A stretch of 55,063 nt of DNA from JAGMXM01 sp964458325 (GTDB lineage Bacteria > Verrucomicrobiota > Verrucomicrobiia > Limisphaerales > UBA1319): assembly GCA_964458325.1 (NCBI GenBank), contig CAYWIM010000019.1, forward strand, positions 1 to 55,063. The letters are read 5' to 3'. A program made the translations under genes and the position numbers. This document shows, in pieces, positions 17,901-24,900 of the stretch. The notes under the pieces were generated by a model. The model ran no database searches and had not been told where the DNA came from. It worked only from the letters and a program-made list of their open reading frames with translations. Positions within the stretch are counted from its first letter, which is position 1; the number at the start of each line of letters is the position of its first letter.

Positions 17901-18050
17901 ATCGGTCGATCCGTCTGGAACACCGAGTGGATTCTGATCATCCCGGGGCATCTGTTGAATGCCGACCCCAACACGGGCTTGGACCGCTTCATCCAACAGG
18001 TGAGCGACATCAAGCTGATCTTCCAAACCTACGGATACTCCGGAGGCTAA
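8955..18050 (+). CDS. Giant exported protein (3031 aa) with Tc-toxin-A-like C-terminal region
   Basis: ATG at 8955 gives 3031 aa with a signal peptide (about 17-37, VTGGLFAGLLGLAHAGE). Residues 40 to about 1650 are beta-rich without recognised domains. A conserved-looking CFEWWYRPDDG lies near residue 1686. A calcium-loop (EF-hand or dockerin-like) DVNLDGFIDEDD begins at D1988. Residues about 2120-2680 are strongly helical, including coiled coils (about 2416-2660) and the helix RAAFDLAARYAYLAAKAYDYE. A SLRTECFRI strand (S2757) follows. The end is a beta domain with AIKIRSVGVWF (A2866), PRVYLIPLGADVM and a final SDIKLIFQTYGY. From memory, the order 'AxKAYxYE helix, Leu-rich helix, KTxSLR, KIRxhxV, DIxLxhxY' matches the end of TcA subunits of Tc toxins (pore helices and TcB-binding domain). 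I infer a large oligomeric surface or pore-forming protein; TcB/TcC partners are absent. It is nine bases from the preceding gene and 13 from the following one. Confidence 0.72.
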   Translation: MRELACVRFGSPRCRLRSWVTGGLFAGLLGLAHAGELPRFKVTIDGDVNVPRIQVWNESRTARITHFEMTIGDTSRNFDSATDFTPPAGGAILRREPDDGNGGTRSDRVLLEISDFDPGESFTLYVDVDPDSENGSLDYRTVFFNNGSRDNMVFMATTEESETSALVIPETPAGAPSAASYTFVTAPKDRSLTVKSVSEAGGDDYVNKITVKVNGALVQENLGFDSIDVYDGDTIEITAPAEVFRDIYGDDITDSVANDPGLISDQAEERFTALGISVNDVPQTGNPTFFRFDIDQDTVIVIQWRHEYALSVEHDFSQTESSERDEADRPWAGPLSSAAEGNPNPSAQKNWVRRGDLLMNQIDGQVLDFSRAGLDVRYVPTGYWAGGPPNKQTDTTTDAHTRAGYFVESDFLDPEGLVTKLQLNSDPATFLWAELSASARASLTSETTTTEQRRALLREQLDTFLDAAEWADTNRFPADSWSERTKALYAQLAGEQVPDPRLVRLFRFLLEDFYPAEISNNRLSEVFRPFTVAQSPAARQQGDQFTMYGPGRIRYVWQLQFGVRVNADDASRTALPRVFRLTDPGADPTVEEAFVGEGSFWFDPGATVLVAAPALENSADPSSLSLKGWFNGDGFYFSSRGDLDTTTGQLTTGGPVVRNDSPVAEWIPAYEHASENKTYRALKIPQLGRAARVLWQYDRQALNVQVAIGQFVFQDDPARAALFTTPPALIEQLQVTGKMKQVALADMAVWDPVATRLFPVVPGKFKAQWRPNPDAADTIDVVVTAVYPDPAHYPHIAGTPGVALDPDPADNFIFKAVKYTENSAVVDADKRFTADSAGKTVLLFSEIQRVGRGQPREFLQVRVVSTELYSDNPAPEQHPLVGEKITDPLDRANLGTGYILFAGARYNPFIYDATRLEGLAAKDIYDMAALLDTGDKVVTHPENLPGPIIPVNIHPGAADDQRLVVVWYDDPAENDLLLWPYKAGRYVPQWAPEIDLPRIVIASQFGSESVDTLGQNQVVVEAFGDYEQESTYNPSRLQDVRIYQQPDADSAGYNPNEEHALLAPSLRFADVSPRPPAVYALRDNDLNRYEPTSLTEQNQDAATYTSHPRVLVQFFDKAVNECRMRVYRVVKEDTQIGQPDYRFAAPNRLVSSTLPTELRNQPHVTMEAGEPVIPFYPLGVAIGATPPPEIFGSNLLGQATYWEDHRGSSWAVSGGSNAWFTVSFYYPLAPDFWWPPGKPGSLFDNQGQQTAIEPQAGDSISFLPAEVGSLLAAPTNSVVSDDVVTANRPTRILYQSEWPDIAPVLKSGETLTFQGGEHRADRPFTTVVGSDGELDQVETPGLPGIVAFACAEVVFDSLNPQQDVSLWPSNWTARVAQTLEKRSVPLTLSEFPPELQPATKRTRLSQGKYILTELPASLQNRVRFDPQLGKLEVFGLLNDKDIGDSTLTASPPAVYILEPNILTETDEAALLDLVEDAAEPGKTRWQTAVTELAKLSRNPSLIDRDSDLPDDPLESGYREALEAFWTDYYTEVGNTPLNQTAPLPVAIDDIDAAYLVGLEPQTVRDANDNIVTIEDPAVEGLQRVVADPQRPVPLRAFGPGLALIPNSSFLDPDAGYPDVSWVTVAENNDPSLGGSPITLHVVKVDRRERYRGAIKTVVSDNVFDENLVLRHTGDFGAKASDLCFEWWYRPDDGQLDVPPPDLILGGQANPWKLFPDPTGQRGLGRYEVTLKGNPNAPEALLADTWWFVRYRHANDDVQGTNWNGPQDDGATGVNYTWAGAGNSDPFHDYDRDGIMDYRAQLAQGWVKRVLDAVNPYEARIRDFEGEKPSTQVSMIAQFGPRYEGPVALNPDKDVIENVGLIELYETILKRGRDLSIDLSRPVSTPAIANALQLASTRISDFYTILGNEAYVDALDPTIGIGSDIVEPGDLTPAVFSFQNQVASLIEEELALLRGVDDYFARPVYNRLFWNFTKSEGEAAYAVNYNVTDVNLDGFIDEDDAMMLYPQGHGDAWGYYLTALRNQYDLLQHPFFNWVSRSEFYNLQDIVIKVDFLDERKFAQTAAAKAQVGAEIVNLTYREKYVEDPTAQWQGYTDSNPDRAWGVQEWARRAAQGAYFDWITANALLPSQHPNATLEGIQKVDRKSNADLAVISANLNAVQNAFDQANKGQNPLGLPGNVVPFDINPILVEDLSIYGRTHFEQVYDRAVKAIANALTIWDYANESRNALRQVANSEAEFRNEAYQEDLSHRNTLIGIFGRPYEGTIGSGRVYPAGYDGPDLLLFMYVDVREVNDQTVPGPATSFATFDASGNLTSGDLYTAFVEGAGRGGMFGSQVGRQNLFKVQDVSADWRSLFLPTFAPDSTGVIGGMARDRYYAVNYTDLESPKVPLDNLIERMPITAAGYTFQAPRDWGKRLAQGELQGLINQMLQQEAAIASAVGAWDALQGEIVRLFRLTNAKLDMEANIRLKNEIYSRLKLAVNDTIKGLEGAIELATAVRETTSKFFYATGEAIPTDLPIVGLAVSPGDALAPGRSGIKVVEATTFTGLKAAEGVLKISKVIAEIGLDIADNELELWEKREADSQSVKEALVEIENKLGDEPIKRIEIFKEIETLRDLSEQYRAKVDEGTRMIDERVAFNKRVAAQTQRARYQDMTFRVSRNHALQSYRAAFDLAARYAYLAAKAYDYETNFDPDDPASPRAMFEEIVRARTLGAFAEGEPPEALPNKGGLGAALATLRANYNVRKSQMGINNPQIETGKTSLRTECFRILPAGSTQPAAGDSNSQFPEPGQDSDALWQRLLANARVEDLWQVPEFRYYCRPFAAETDEAGQHVAEPGLVLRFGTRVIAGQNFFGKPLSGGDHAYDPSQYAIKIRSVGVWFSDYLSQDILNDLPATPRVYLIPLGADVMSIPYSDDPEKVRVWKVLDSRIPVPLAATTAQLDYVDYVPVLDSLNGRLGEPRKFSTFRAYHDGGSEVNTDELVSDSRLIGRSVWNTEWILIIPGHLLNADPNTGLDRFIQQVSDIKLIFQTYGYSGG

Positions 18051-18063
18051 TTATCCTTATCTG

Positions 18064-20781
18064 ATGAGCCGACCTATGAGAAGCTTCATCGTTGCCTTGC
18101 GTGGTTCCTGCCGGGCGCCGACCGTCCTGGCGGCTGCCGCCCTCGCGCTCGGACTCGCTGTCCCCAGTCAGACCCGCGCGATCCCCGAGCCCAGCACCGT
18201 GTTCTATGGCCAGATCTGGGGGATCGCTGCCGAACGGCCCTTCCTCCTGACTGCAGGCACGATCGAGTGGACCATCCGCCTCGCGGACGGCTCCGAGCTC
18301 AATTTGAAAACCCCTCTCTGGCCTCTCCACGATGGGGAGTACTCTTATCGCCTCAACGTCCCTCACACTGCTCTGGCTCTCGGTGAGTCGCGCCTGGCTG
18401 CCACACTGCCCCTGGCCCCCGTCGACGAGACCCTCACTCATGCCCGCATCCTCGTGGACGGGCAACCGGCTCGCATTCTCGGTCCGGCCGGGACCACATT
18501 CGACGCGGCCCAAGCCCGGCGCGCCGCAACCTACCGCCTCGACCTCGAGGTGCCGCTCCAACCCGCGGACGCCAACGGGAACGGGCTGCCCGATTGGTGG
18601 GAGGAACGCTATCAAGTGACAACCGCCGTGAACGCCGATCCCGACGGGGACGGATTCTCGAATCTGCAGGAGTACCGGAACGGTTTCGATCCGAACCGAG
18701 ATAATCGCCAGCCGAGCCTCGAGGCCGGCCCATACCGGGCTTATGCCGAAGGCATGACGGGAATCCCGCTGCGTTGCCTCGATGCCGATTCCTCGCCTCA
18801 GAACCTCGTCTACAGCCTGATCTCCGTGCCGTCTTCAGGCCGGCTGAGCCTGCGCAACGAACGCGCCGACACGACCGCGCCCGACCTGCTCCTGGAACCC
18901 GGCGCGGAGTTTACGCAGAAGGATGTTCAGGACGGGCGCATCGTCTATGTGCACCAAGGAGCGAACCCGGGCACGGTTTCCTTTGAGGTCTCTGTCCGCG
19001 ACGAAGCCCCCCACCACCAGGCCGCCCAGGGCACGGTGCAGTTGACCTTCTGCCAGCCTGGCAGCCTCCAGAGCCTCGGTGGTTCGGAGGCGGAACAGGT
19101 CGCCGCCGCCGCGCGCGGAGACGCCATCCCCGGCTTGGATCCGATCGAGGCGCAACGGGTGCGCAACCAGGTTTTGACTCAAGCGGCGGGCTATGTGCTC
19201 TGGGATGAAGCCGGTTTCGCTGACAGCCTCGAGATGGGCGCCCCCAGCTCACGGTTCACCGCCGCTGATTATCAGTCAGACTACGTCTCGAAATTCGGGC
19301 GCGATCGGGGGCATGTGCTCATGGGTGGTCGCCGAGATGACCGGCTGACGGGCAGTATGGAAAACGACATTCTGATGGGCGGGCCCGGGGCCGACACGCT
19401 GGCGGGAGGCAGCGGGGCTGACCGGTTCCTGTTCTGTGCCGCCAGCGACGGGCACGACACCATTGTGGACTTCGGCGTCGCGGAGAACGACGTGATCGAT
19501 CTGTCGAGCGCGCTGCTGGGGATCTCGACCGACCTCAGACACTACCTCTGCGTCCGTTCCGATGGCGGCCGCGCAATCCTGGGGATTGATGCGGATGGCA
19601 GCGGGGCTGACTACACGGACCTGACGATTACCTTGGCCGGACTTTCCGCCGCCGACGTCGACCTGCACGACTGGGTGGACGCAGGCCGCCTGGTCTGTGG
19701 CGCGCTTCGCCTGCCGCCGCGAATCTCGATCGCCGCCACCAAGCCGCTCGCCAGCGAGAACGACCTCGCACCCGGTGAATTCGCTCTGCGACGCACCGGC
19801 CCAACGGACAAGGAACTGCGGATCACCGTTGCGGTGACTGGATCGGCCCTCAACGGCATTGACTTCGCCGCGGTCGCGAACACGGTCGCATTTGCCCCGG
19901 GCCAGCGCGAGGCTCAACTCATCGTGACCCCCTTCGCGGACAGCCTCGCCGAACCCTCGGAGACGGTCGAAGTGACGGTCGTCGCCAGCGCCGGCTACGA
20001 AGTCGCGGACAACAGCCGCGCTACGCTCACGGTGGAGGATCTTAAGCCGGTCCTTTCCGTCGAGAGCCTCGATGCCCTGGCAGTTCAATCCCCGCTGCGG
20101 CCCGGTGCTTTCCTGGTGTCGCGGCGGGACCTGCTCGAAGGGAGCGTGGTCGTGCGTCTCGAGTTCAGCGGCTCCGCGGGCAACTGGATTGATTACGCCG
20201 GCTTGCCCCGGTATTTAACACTCGCCTCGCGTCAGGCGAGTGCCGTGATCGAGATTATGCCCCTCCCGAGTGCCGCCCTGGGAATCAACGGCAAATCGGT
20301 CGACCTCACGATTGTTCCCGACGCGACGTATCGCTTGGGCCAGATGGCCAAGGCGCGAGTGACGCTCATCCCGGAGGAAACGAGTTTTGCCGCATGGCGA
20401 GCGCGCTGGTTCCCCGGCGAACAGGGCGACCTCGCCGCCTTCGCGGAGCAGGATCCGCTCCATCGCGGCGTCCCCGCCCTGGTCCGGTATGCTTACGGGC
20501 TGGATCCCGCCAGCCCCGATGCCACCCGCCTGCCGAAGGCGGTCGTCCGTGGCGGCCATCTGACCCTGGACGCTTGGCGCCGGCCTGGCCTGACGGACAT
20601 CGAGTACATTGTGGATGTTTCGTCTGACCTTAGCCATTGGGATTCCTCGCCAGCCAGCGTGCAGGCCGTGGTGGCGCCGGGTCAGGGGGACGACCCTAGC
20701 GCGGTCTGCTATCGCGCGACGTCGTCCGTCGAGCAGGCGCCTATCCTCTTCATGCGGCTCAAAGTCGCCTACCGACGATGA
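18064..20781 (+). CDS. Exported RTX / Calx-beta / cadherin-like calcium-binding protein
   Basis: This 905-aa product has a signal peptide (RAPTVLAAAALALGLAVPSQTRA). Domains in order: an N-terminal beta domain; thrombospondin-3-like calcium loops at 169-210 (DANGNGLPDWWEERY, DPDGDGFSNLQEY); a CSPG/cadherin-like repeat at about 220-335; a compact block of RTX nonapeptides at about 415-460 (GGRRDDRLTG, NDILMGGPGADTLAGGSGADRF) leading into the HDTIVDFGVAENDVIDLS cap seen after serralysin-type RTX; Calx-beta at about 555-660; a second beta domain to about 760; and a C-terminal domain (YIVDVSSDLSHWD ... FMRLKVAY). No protease or lipase domain is present, so the RTX block is probably structural and calcium-dependent. 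There is no type I secretion gene nearby and a Sec signal is present. The stop overlaps the next ATG (ATGA, 20778-20781). Confidence 0.78.
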   Translation: MSRPMRSFIVALRGSCRAPTVLAAAALALGLAVPSQTRAIPEPSTVFYGQIWGIAAERPFLLTAGTIEWTIRLADGSELNLKTPLWPLHDGEYSYRLNVPHTALALGESRLAATLPLAPVDETLTHARILVDGQPARILGPAGTTFDAAQARRAATYRLDLEVPLQPADANGNGLPDWWEERYQVTTAVNADPDGDGFSNLQEYRNGFDPNRDNRQPSLEAGPYRAYAEGMTGIPLRCLDADSSPQNLVYSLISVPSSGRLSLRNERADTTAPDLLLEPGAEFTQKDVQDGRIVYVHQGANPGTVSFEVSVRDEAPHHQAAQGTVQLTFCQPGSLQSLGGSEAEQVAAAARGDAIPGLDPIEAQRVRNQVLTQAAGYVLWDEAGFADSLEMGAPSSRFTAADYQSDYVSKFGRDRGHVLMGGRRDDRLTGSMENDILMGGPGADTLAGGSGADRFLFCAASDGHDTIVDFGVAENDVIDLSSALLGISTDLRHYLCVRSDGGRAILGIDADGSGADYTDLTITLAGLSAADVDLHDWVDAGRLVCGALRLPPRISIAATKPLASENDLAPGEFALRRTGPTDKELRITVAVTGSALNGIDFAAVANTVAFAPGQREAQLIVTPFADSLAEPSETVEVTVVASAGYEVADNSRATLTVEDLKPVLSVESLDALAVQSPLRPGAFLVSRRDLLEGSVVVRLEFSGSAGNWIDYAGLPRYLTLASRQASAVIEIMPLPSAALGINGKSVDLTIVPDATYRLGQMAKARVTLIPEETSFAAWRARWFPGEQGDLAAFAEQDPLHRGVPALVRYAYGLDPASPDATRLPKAVVRGGHLTLDAWRRPGLTDIEYIVDVSSDLSHWDSSPASVQAVVAPGQGDDPSAVCYRATSSVEQAPILFMRLKVAYRR

Positions 20782-21875
20782 ACGGGCGCGAGCCATCCAC
20801 GGTGCGGTCCGGTGGGCAGGAACAGCATCCTGCCGTCCGGCGGACCAGGGTCACCCCTGCCCCCGCGGCGCCTGCGACGGGGTGGTTTCCGTCGCCTTGG
20901 TGCCTGGTCGCGCCACTGATCCTGGCTTCGCTGATTGGCTGCAAGAAAGCCGAGCGATCGCCGGTGCTGGCGAGCGTCGGGGAGCATCAGATCCGCATGG
21001 ACGACTTCCGAAAAGAGGTCGACCGGCGTCAGGCTCTCCGGCAGCCACTCCCGGATCGCGAGGCGCTGCTCGAGGAGATGATCACGCACCAAGCCCTCCT
21101 GCAGCGCGCCCGCCAGGCGGGTCTCGATCAAGATCCGGCCGTGCAGCGGGAAATCCAATTCCTGCTGATCAGCCGGTTCCGGGAGCGCCACCTGGCAACG
21201 CGCCTCGAAGCGGTGACGGTCGCGCCGGAGGAGGTCAAGGCGGCGTACGACCAAGATCTGGCTCGCTACACCCAGCCGGCCCAAGTCAGGCTTGCACTGC
21301 TCTTCCTGAAGAAGGACCGCTTGATGAGCGAGGCCAAAACGAAGGAGTTGCGGGCACGTATGACCGAGGCGCGCGAGCAGGCGATCGCGCAGCCGGCCTC
21401 TGGCGGGCGGGGGCCCGCCGCTCAAGGATTCGGCGCTCTTGCCATCCGGTATTCCGATGACCCGGCCAGTCGTTATCGGGGCGGGGACATTGGTTGGATG
21501 GAGCCTGACCACCCGAAACAGCGCTGGCCCGGAGTGGTGATTGAGGCCGGCCTCGCGCTTGAACCCGGCCAGGTCAGCGATGTGATCGAGACGGAGGATG
21601 GCCTCTACCTGGCGATGAAGACCGATGCTCGTCCCAGCCGGGTCACACCGATCGAAGAGGTCAGGGCGGCCCTTCACCAATCGTTGCTCGCACGCAAGCG
21701 ACGCGCCCTCGAGGCGACCTTTCGGCAGGAAGCGGCTCAGCAGGCTGGCGTGCGTATCCACCGGGACGCGCTGGCATCTGTCACGATGCCCGTGGCGGTC
21801 GCGACGCTCGCTCAAGGCCAAGAGACCAACCCTCCCGCCCTGCCGGCGGCAGACGACGCAAGAGACAGGAACTGA
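20778..21875 (+). CDS. Lipoprotein peptidyl-prolyl cis-trans isomerase (parvulin/SurA-PrsA type)
   Basis: The 365-aa product has an unusually long N-terminus, then a hydrophobic stretch and a lipobox LIGC with lipid-attachment Cys55. A SurA/PrsA-like helical domain follows (VLASVGEHQIRMDDFRKEV, ALLEEMITHQALLQRARQAGLDQDP, residues about 63-170). A parvulin (PpiC) domain then carries the family signature FGALAIRYSDDPASRYRGGDIGWM (about 216-240) and the terminal GQVSDVIETEDGLYLAMK strand (about 262-280). It is a membrane-anchored periplasmic foldase that speeds proline isomerisation. It is translationally coupled to the RTX gene upstream and followed after 31 bp by a 4029-aa adhesin, so a dedicated chaperone for the giant exported neighbours is a reasonable inference. 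Confidence 0.85.
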   Translation: MNGREPSTVRSGGQEQHPAVRRTRVTPAPAAPATGWFPSPWCLVAPLILASLIGCKKAERSPVLASVGEHQIRMDDFRKEVDRRQALRQPLPDREALLEEMITHQALLQRARQAGLDQDPAVQREIQFLLISRFRERHLATRLEAVTVAPEEVKAAYDQDLARYTQPAQVRLALLFLKKDRLMSEAKTKELRARMTEAREQAIAQPASGGRGPAAQGFGALAIRYSDDPASRYRGGDIGWMEPDHPKQRWPGVVIEAGLALEPGQVSDVIETEDGLYLAMKTDARPSRVTPIEEVRAALHQSLLARKRRALEATFRQEAAQQAGVRIHRDALASVTMPVAVATLAQGQETNPPALPAADDARDRN

Positions 21876-21906
21876 CCGGCTCCGGCCGGCCTGATGGGAA
21901 CCAGCT

Positions 21907-24900
21907 ATGCAACCAGCCAAGAGATTTCAAAGCCGTCGAAGGAAGGCGGCCGTTCAGTGCGCGGCCTTCGTCTTGACCTTGCTTCTGACGATGCCAGCGG
22001 CTTTGGCGGCCAACGCGCCACCGAGTTTCACCAAGGGCGCCGACCAGACGGTGAACGAGGATGCGGGGGCGCAGACGGTGACCGATTGGGCCACCTCAAT
22101 CAACCCGGGCGAGGGCGAGTCGAGCCAAACCGTGACGTTCCGGATAGAGGACGACAACGCGACGCTGTTCAGCGCGCGGCCGGCGATTGCCGCCAATGGC
22201 ACATTGACGTACACACCGGCCGACAATGCAAACGGGACGGCCACCGTGACGGTCGAGTTGATGGATGACGGCGGCACCGACAACGGCGGTGATGACACCA
22301 GTGACCCGCAGACCTTCACGATCATCGTGAACGCGGTAAACGACCCGCCGAGTTTTACTAAAGGCGCCGACCAGACAGTGACCGAGGATGCGGGGGCGAA
22401 GACAGTGACCGGTTGGGCCACTTCAATCAACCCAGGCCCTGGCGAGTCGAGTCAAACCGTGCAGTTCTTGGTGACCGACGACAACCCAGCGCTGTTTAGT
22501 GCGCGGCCGGCGATTGCTTCCGACGGCACCTTGACCTACACGCCGGCCAACAATGCGAGCGGGGCGGCCACGGTGACGGTCGAGTTGAAGGACGACGGTG
22601 GCACTGCCAACGGCGGCGATGACACGAGCGACCCGCAGACCTTCTCGATCACCGTCAGCACCGTGAACGACCCCCCGCAGGTCACTTTTGGCTCTCCCGC
22701 TCCCAGCGGCATCACCGATAAGCAGACCAGCGAACCGTTCAAGAAGATCGACCTCGCGGACAACGACGATGGCGAACAGCTTTCCGTGACCATCAAGTTC
22801 CCCGACGGCGTCGGGAGTTTTCCGGTCAGCACCGGTTTCTCGAAGGCCGTTTCCGGGACTAATGTGATCTACACCCTCACGGCACGATCCGTTGCGGATG
22901 CCAAGAGTTATGTCAAAGCGCTCGTCTTCACGCCCGTCCAGAATCGCATCCCCCTGGGCGAGACGGAAACGACCACTTTCACTGTAACCGCCACCGACCA
23001 AAGCAACGCCACCGGTTCGGCCACAGTCTCGCTGGCGGTCTCCCCGGTGAACGACGCGCCTCGCATCGTCGGCTCCCTGCCCGCGTCAATCAACGATAAC
23101 GCCGTCGCCTCGATCTTCTCCGCCGTGACGGTCGAAGACGACGACAAGGTGCGGGTGAGCGGGAACGTCGTCAGCCAACAGGTGACCGTCAATGTCACCT
23201 GGAGCACCGACACGGGCACAGGCACCATGCTGGTGCCCTCGAGCACCACTCTCCCGATCAACGGCACGCCTTCCGCGGCGACGACCAAGCTTCAAGGCAT
23301 CCAGTTCCAGCCTGTCGCTAACCGCCGACCGGTGGGGCAGACCGAGTCCTTCGCCCTGACGCTCACCGTGACGGACGCGGCCGGTCTCAGCGCCGCCCAG
23401 AATGGCGAGCGCACCTTCAGCATCGCCTCGGTCAACGATGCGCCGACGCTGAGCGTCTCAGCGAGTCCTGCGTCGTTCAAGGACACCCAGACCGTCACGC
23501 CGTTCCGCGCGACGATCACCGATCCGGACGTGGGCGAGAGCTTCACGCTGACGCTGCAACCGGTGAGCGATCCGGGTTTCACCTATGGCGTCCTCGAGCC
23601 CGCCTCCCCCAGCTTCAGCGGAGACGCCGCGGCCGTGCAGAATGCTCTGCGTGGTGTCGGGTACCGTCCCACACCCAACAAGGCCAACAACACGGCAGTC
23701 ACCTTCCAGGTCACCGTGGCGGACGCCCAGAGCGCCACGGCGACCGGCACGATCACGCTCACGATCCAGAGCGTGAACGACCCGCCCAACGTCACGGGCG
23801 TCACCACCGAGATCCTCCGCACCACGGATGATCCCAACCAACCCCCCGTCCTGCCTTTTCGCTCCGTCTCGGTGACCGACCCTGACCAGGGCGACCAGCT
23901 CAAGGTGGCGCTCACCCTCGATGATCCCCAGATGGGGACGCTGTCACAGACGACGTTGAACGGGACGAGCGCGCAGGTGACCGCACAAGTTCGAGCCATC
24001 ACGTTCCGCCCAGCTCAAAGGCCCGACCGCGTCCTCAATGCGACCAGGACAGTCACGCTAACCATCACTGTCGTGGATAGCGGCCACGTTAGCCGATCCA
24101 ACAGCGGAACGCGTATCGCGATCACTTCGGTCAACGGCGCTCCCCTCATCTCGGGCATCCCGGAAAACGAACTCCAGCCGGTCTTGTTGAACCCCGCCCC
24201 ACCCGTCGTGCCCTTCGCGGGCGTGTCCGTTGATGACGACGATCGCGTGGCGATCACGGTCACAGTCTCGCTTGACGACAAGGACAAGGGCGCCTTCGAT
24301 CCGGCCCACTTGGGCGGGTTCGTCCAGCAAAGCGGCACCGGGACCTATCGCTTCACGGGCATGCCGGCCGAAGCGACTCTGGCCTTGGCTGGTTTGCAGT
24401 TTGTGGTGAACCCTGATCACCTCTTTCCGCCGAACAGCCCCGGCGGAACGGCCTTCCGGATCGAGGCGGTTGACTCGGTCCTGAACACCGCGCGCAAGAC
24501 CCTCTCGATCCTGCTGCAGGAGGCGCCGCGCAACCTGCTGGTCACGCGCACCGAAGACGATGAAAACCCCGGCTCCCTTCGCGATGCCCTCCGCCAGGCC
24601 GGCAACAACGATGTCATCACTTTTGCCCTCCCGAGCTACCCTGCGCTGATCCGCCTCAAGCAAGAGCTGGGACCTTTACTGCTCGCACGGAATCTCACTT
24701 TCAAAGGCCCTGGCGCTGACCTGCTGGTCATCAGCGGAGACTCCGATGGCAATCGCCAGCCGGATACCCAGTTGTTCCAGGTCCGGGCCGCTGTGGTGAT
24801 CGAGGGCTTGACGCTTAGCCATGGACGCAACCGCCTGCCCAGCGGGGCAGACACCTCAGGCGGAGCGATCTATGTGGGCCTTTCGGGTCAGCTCACGATG

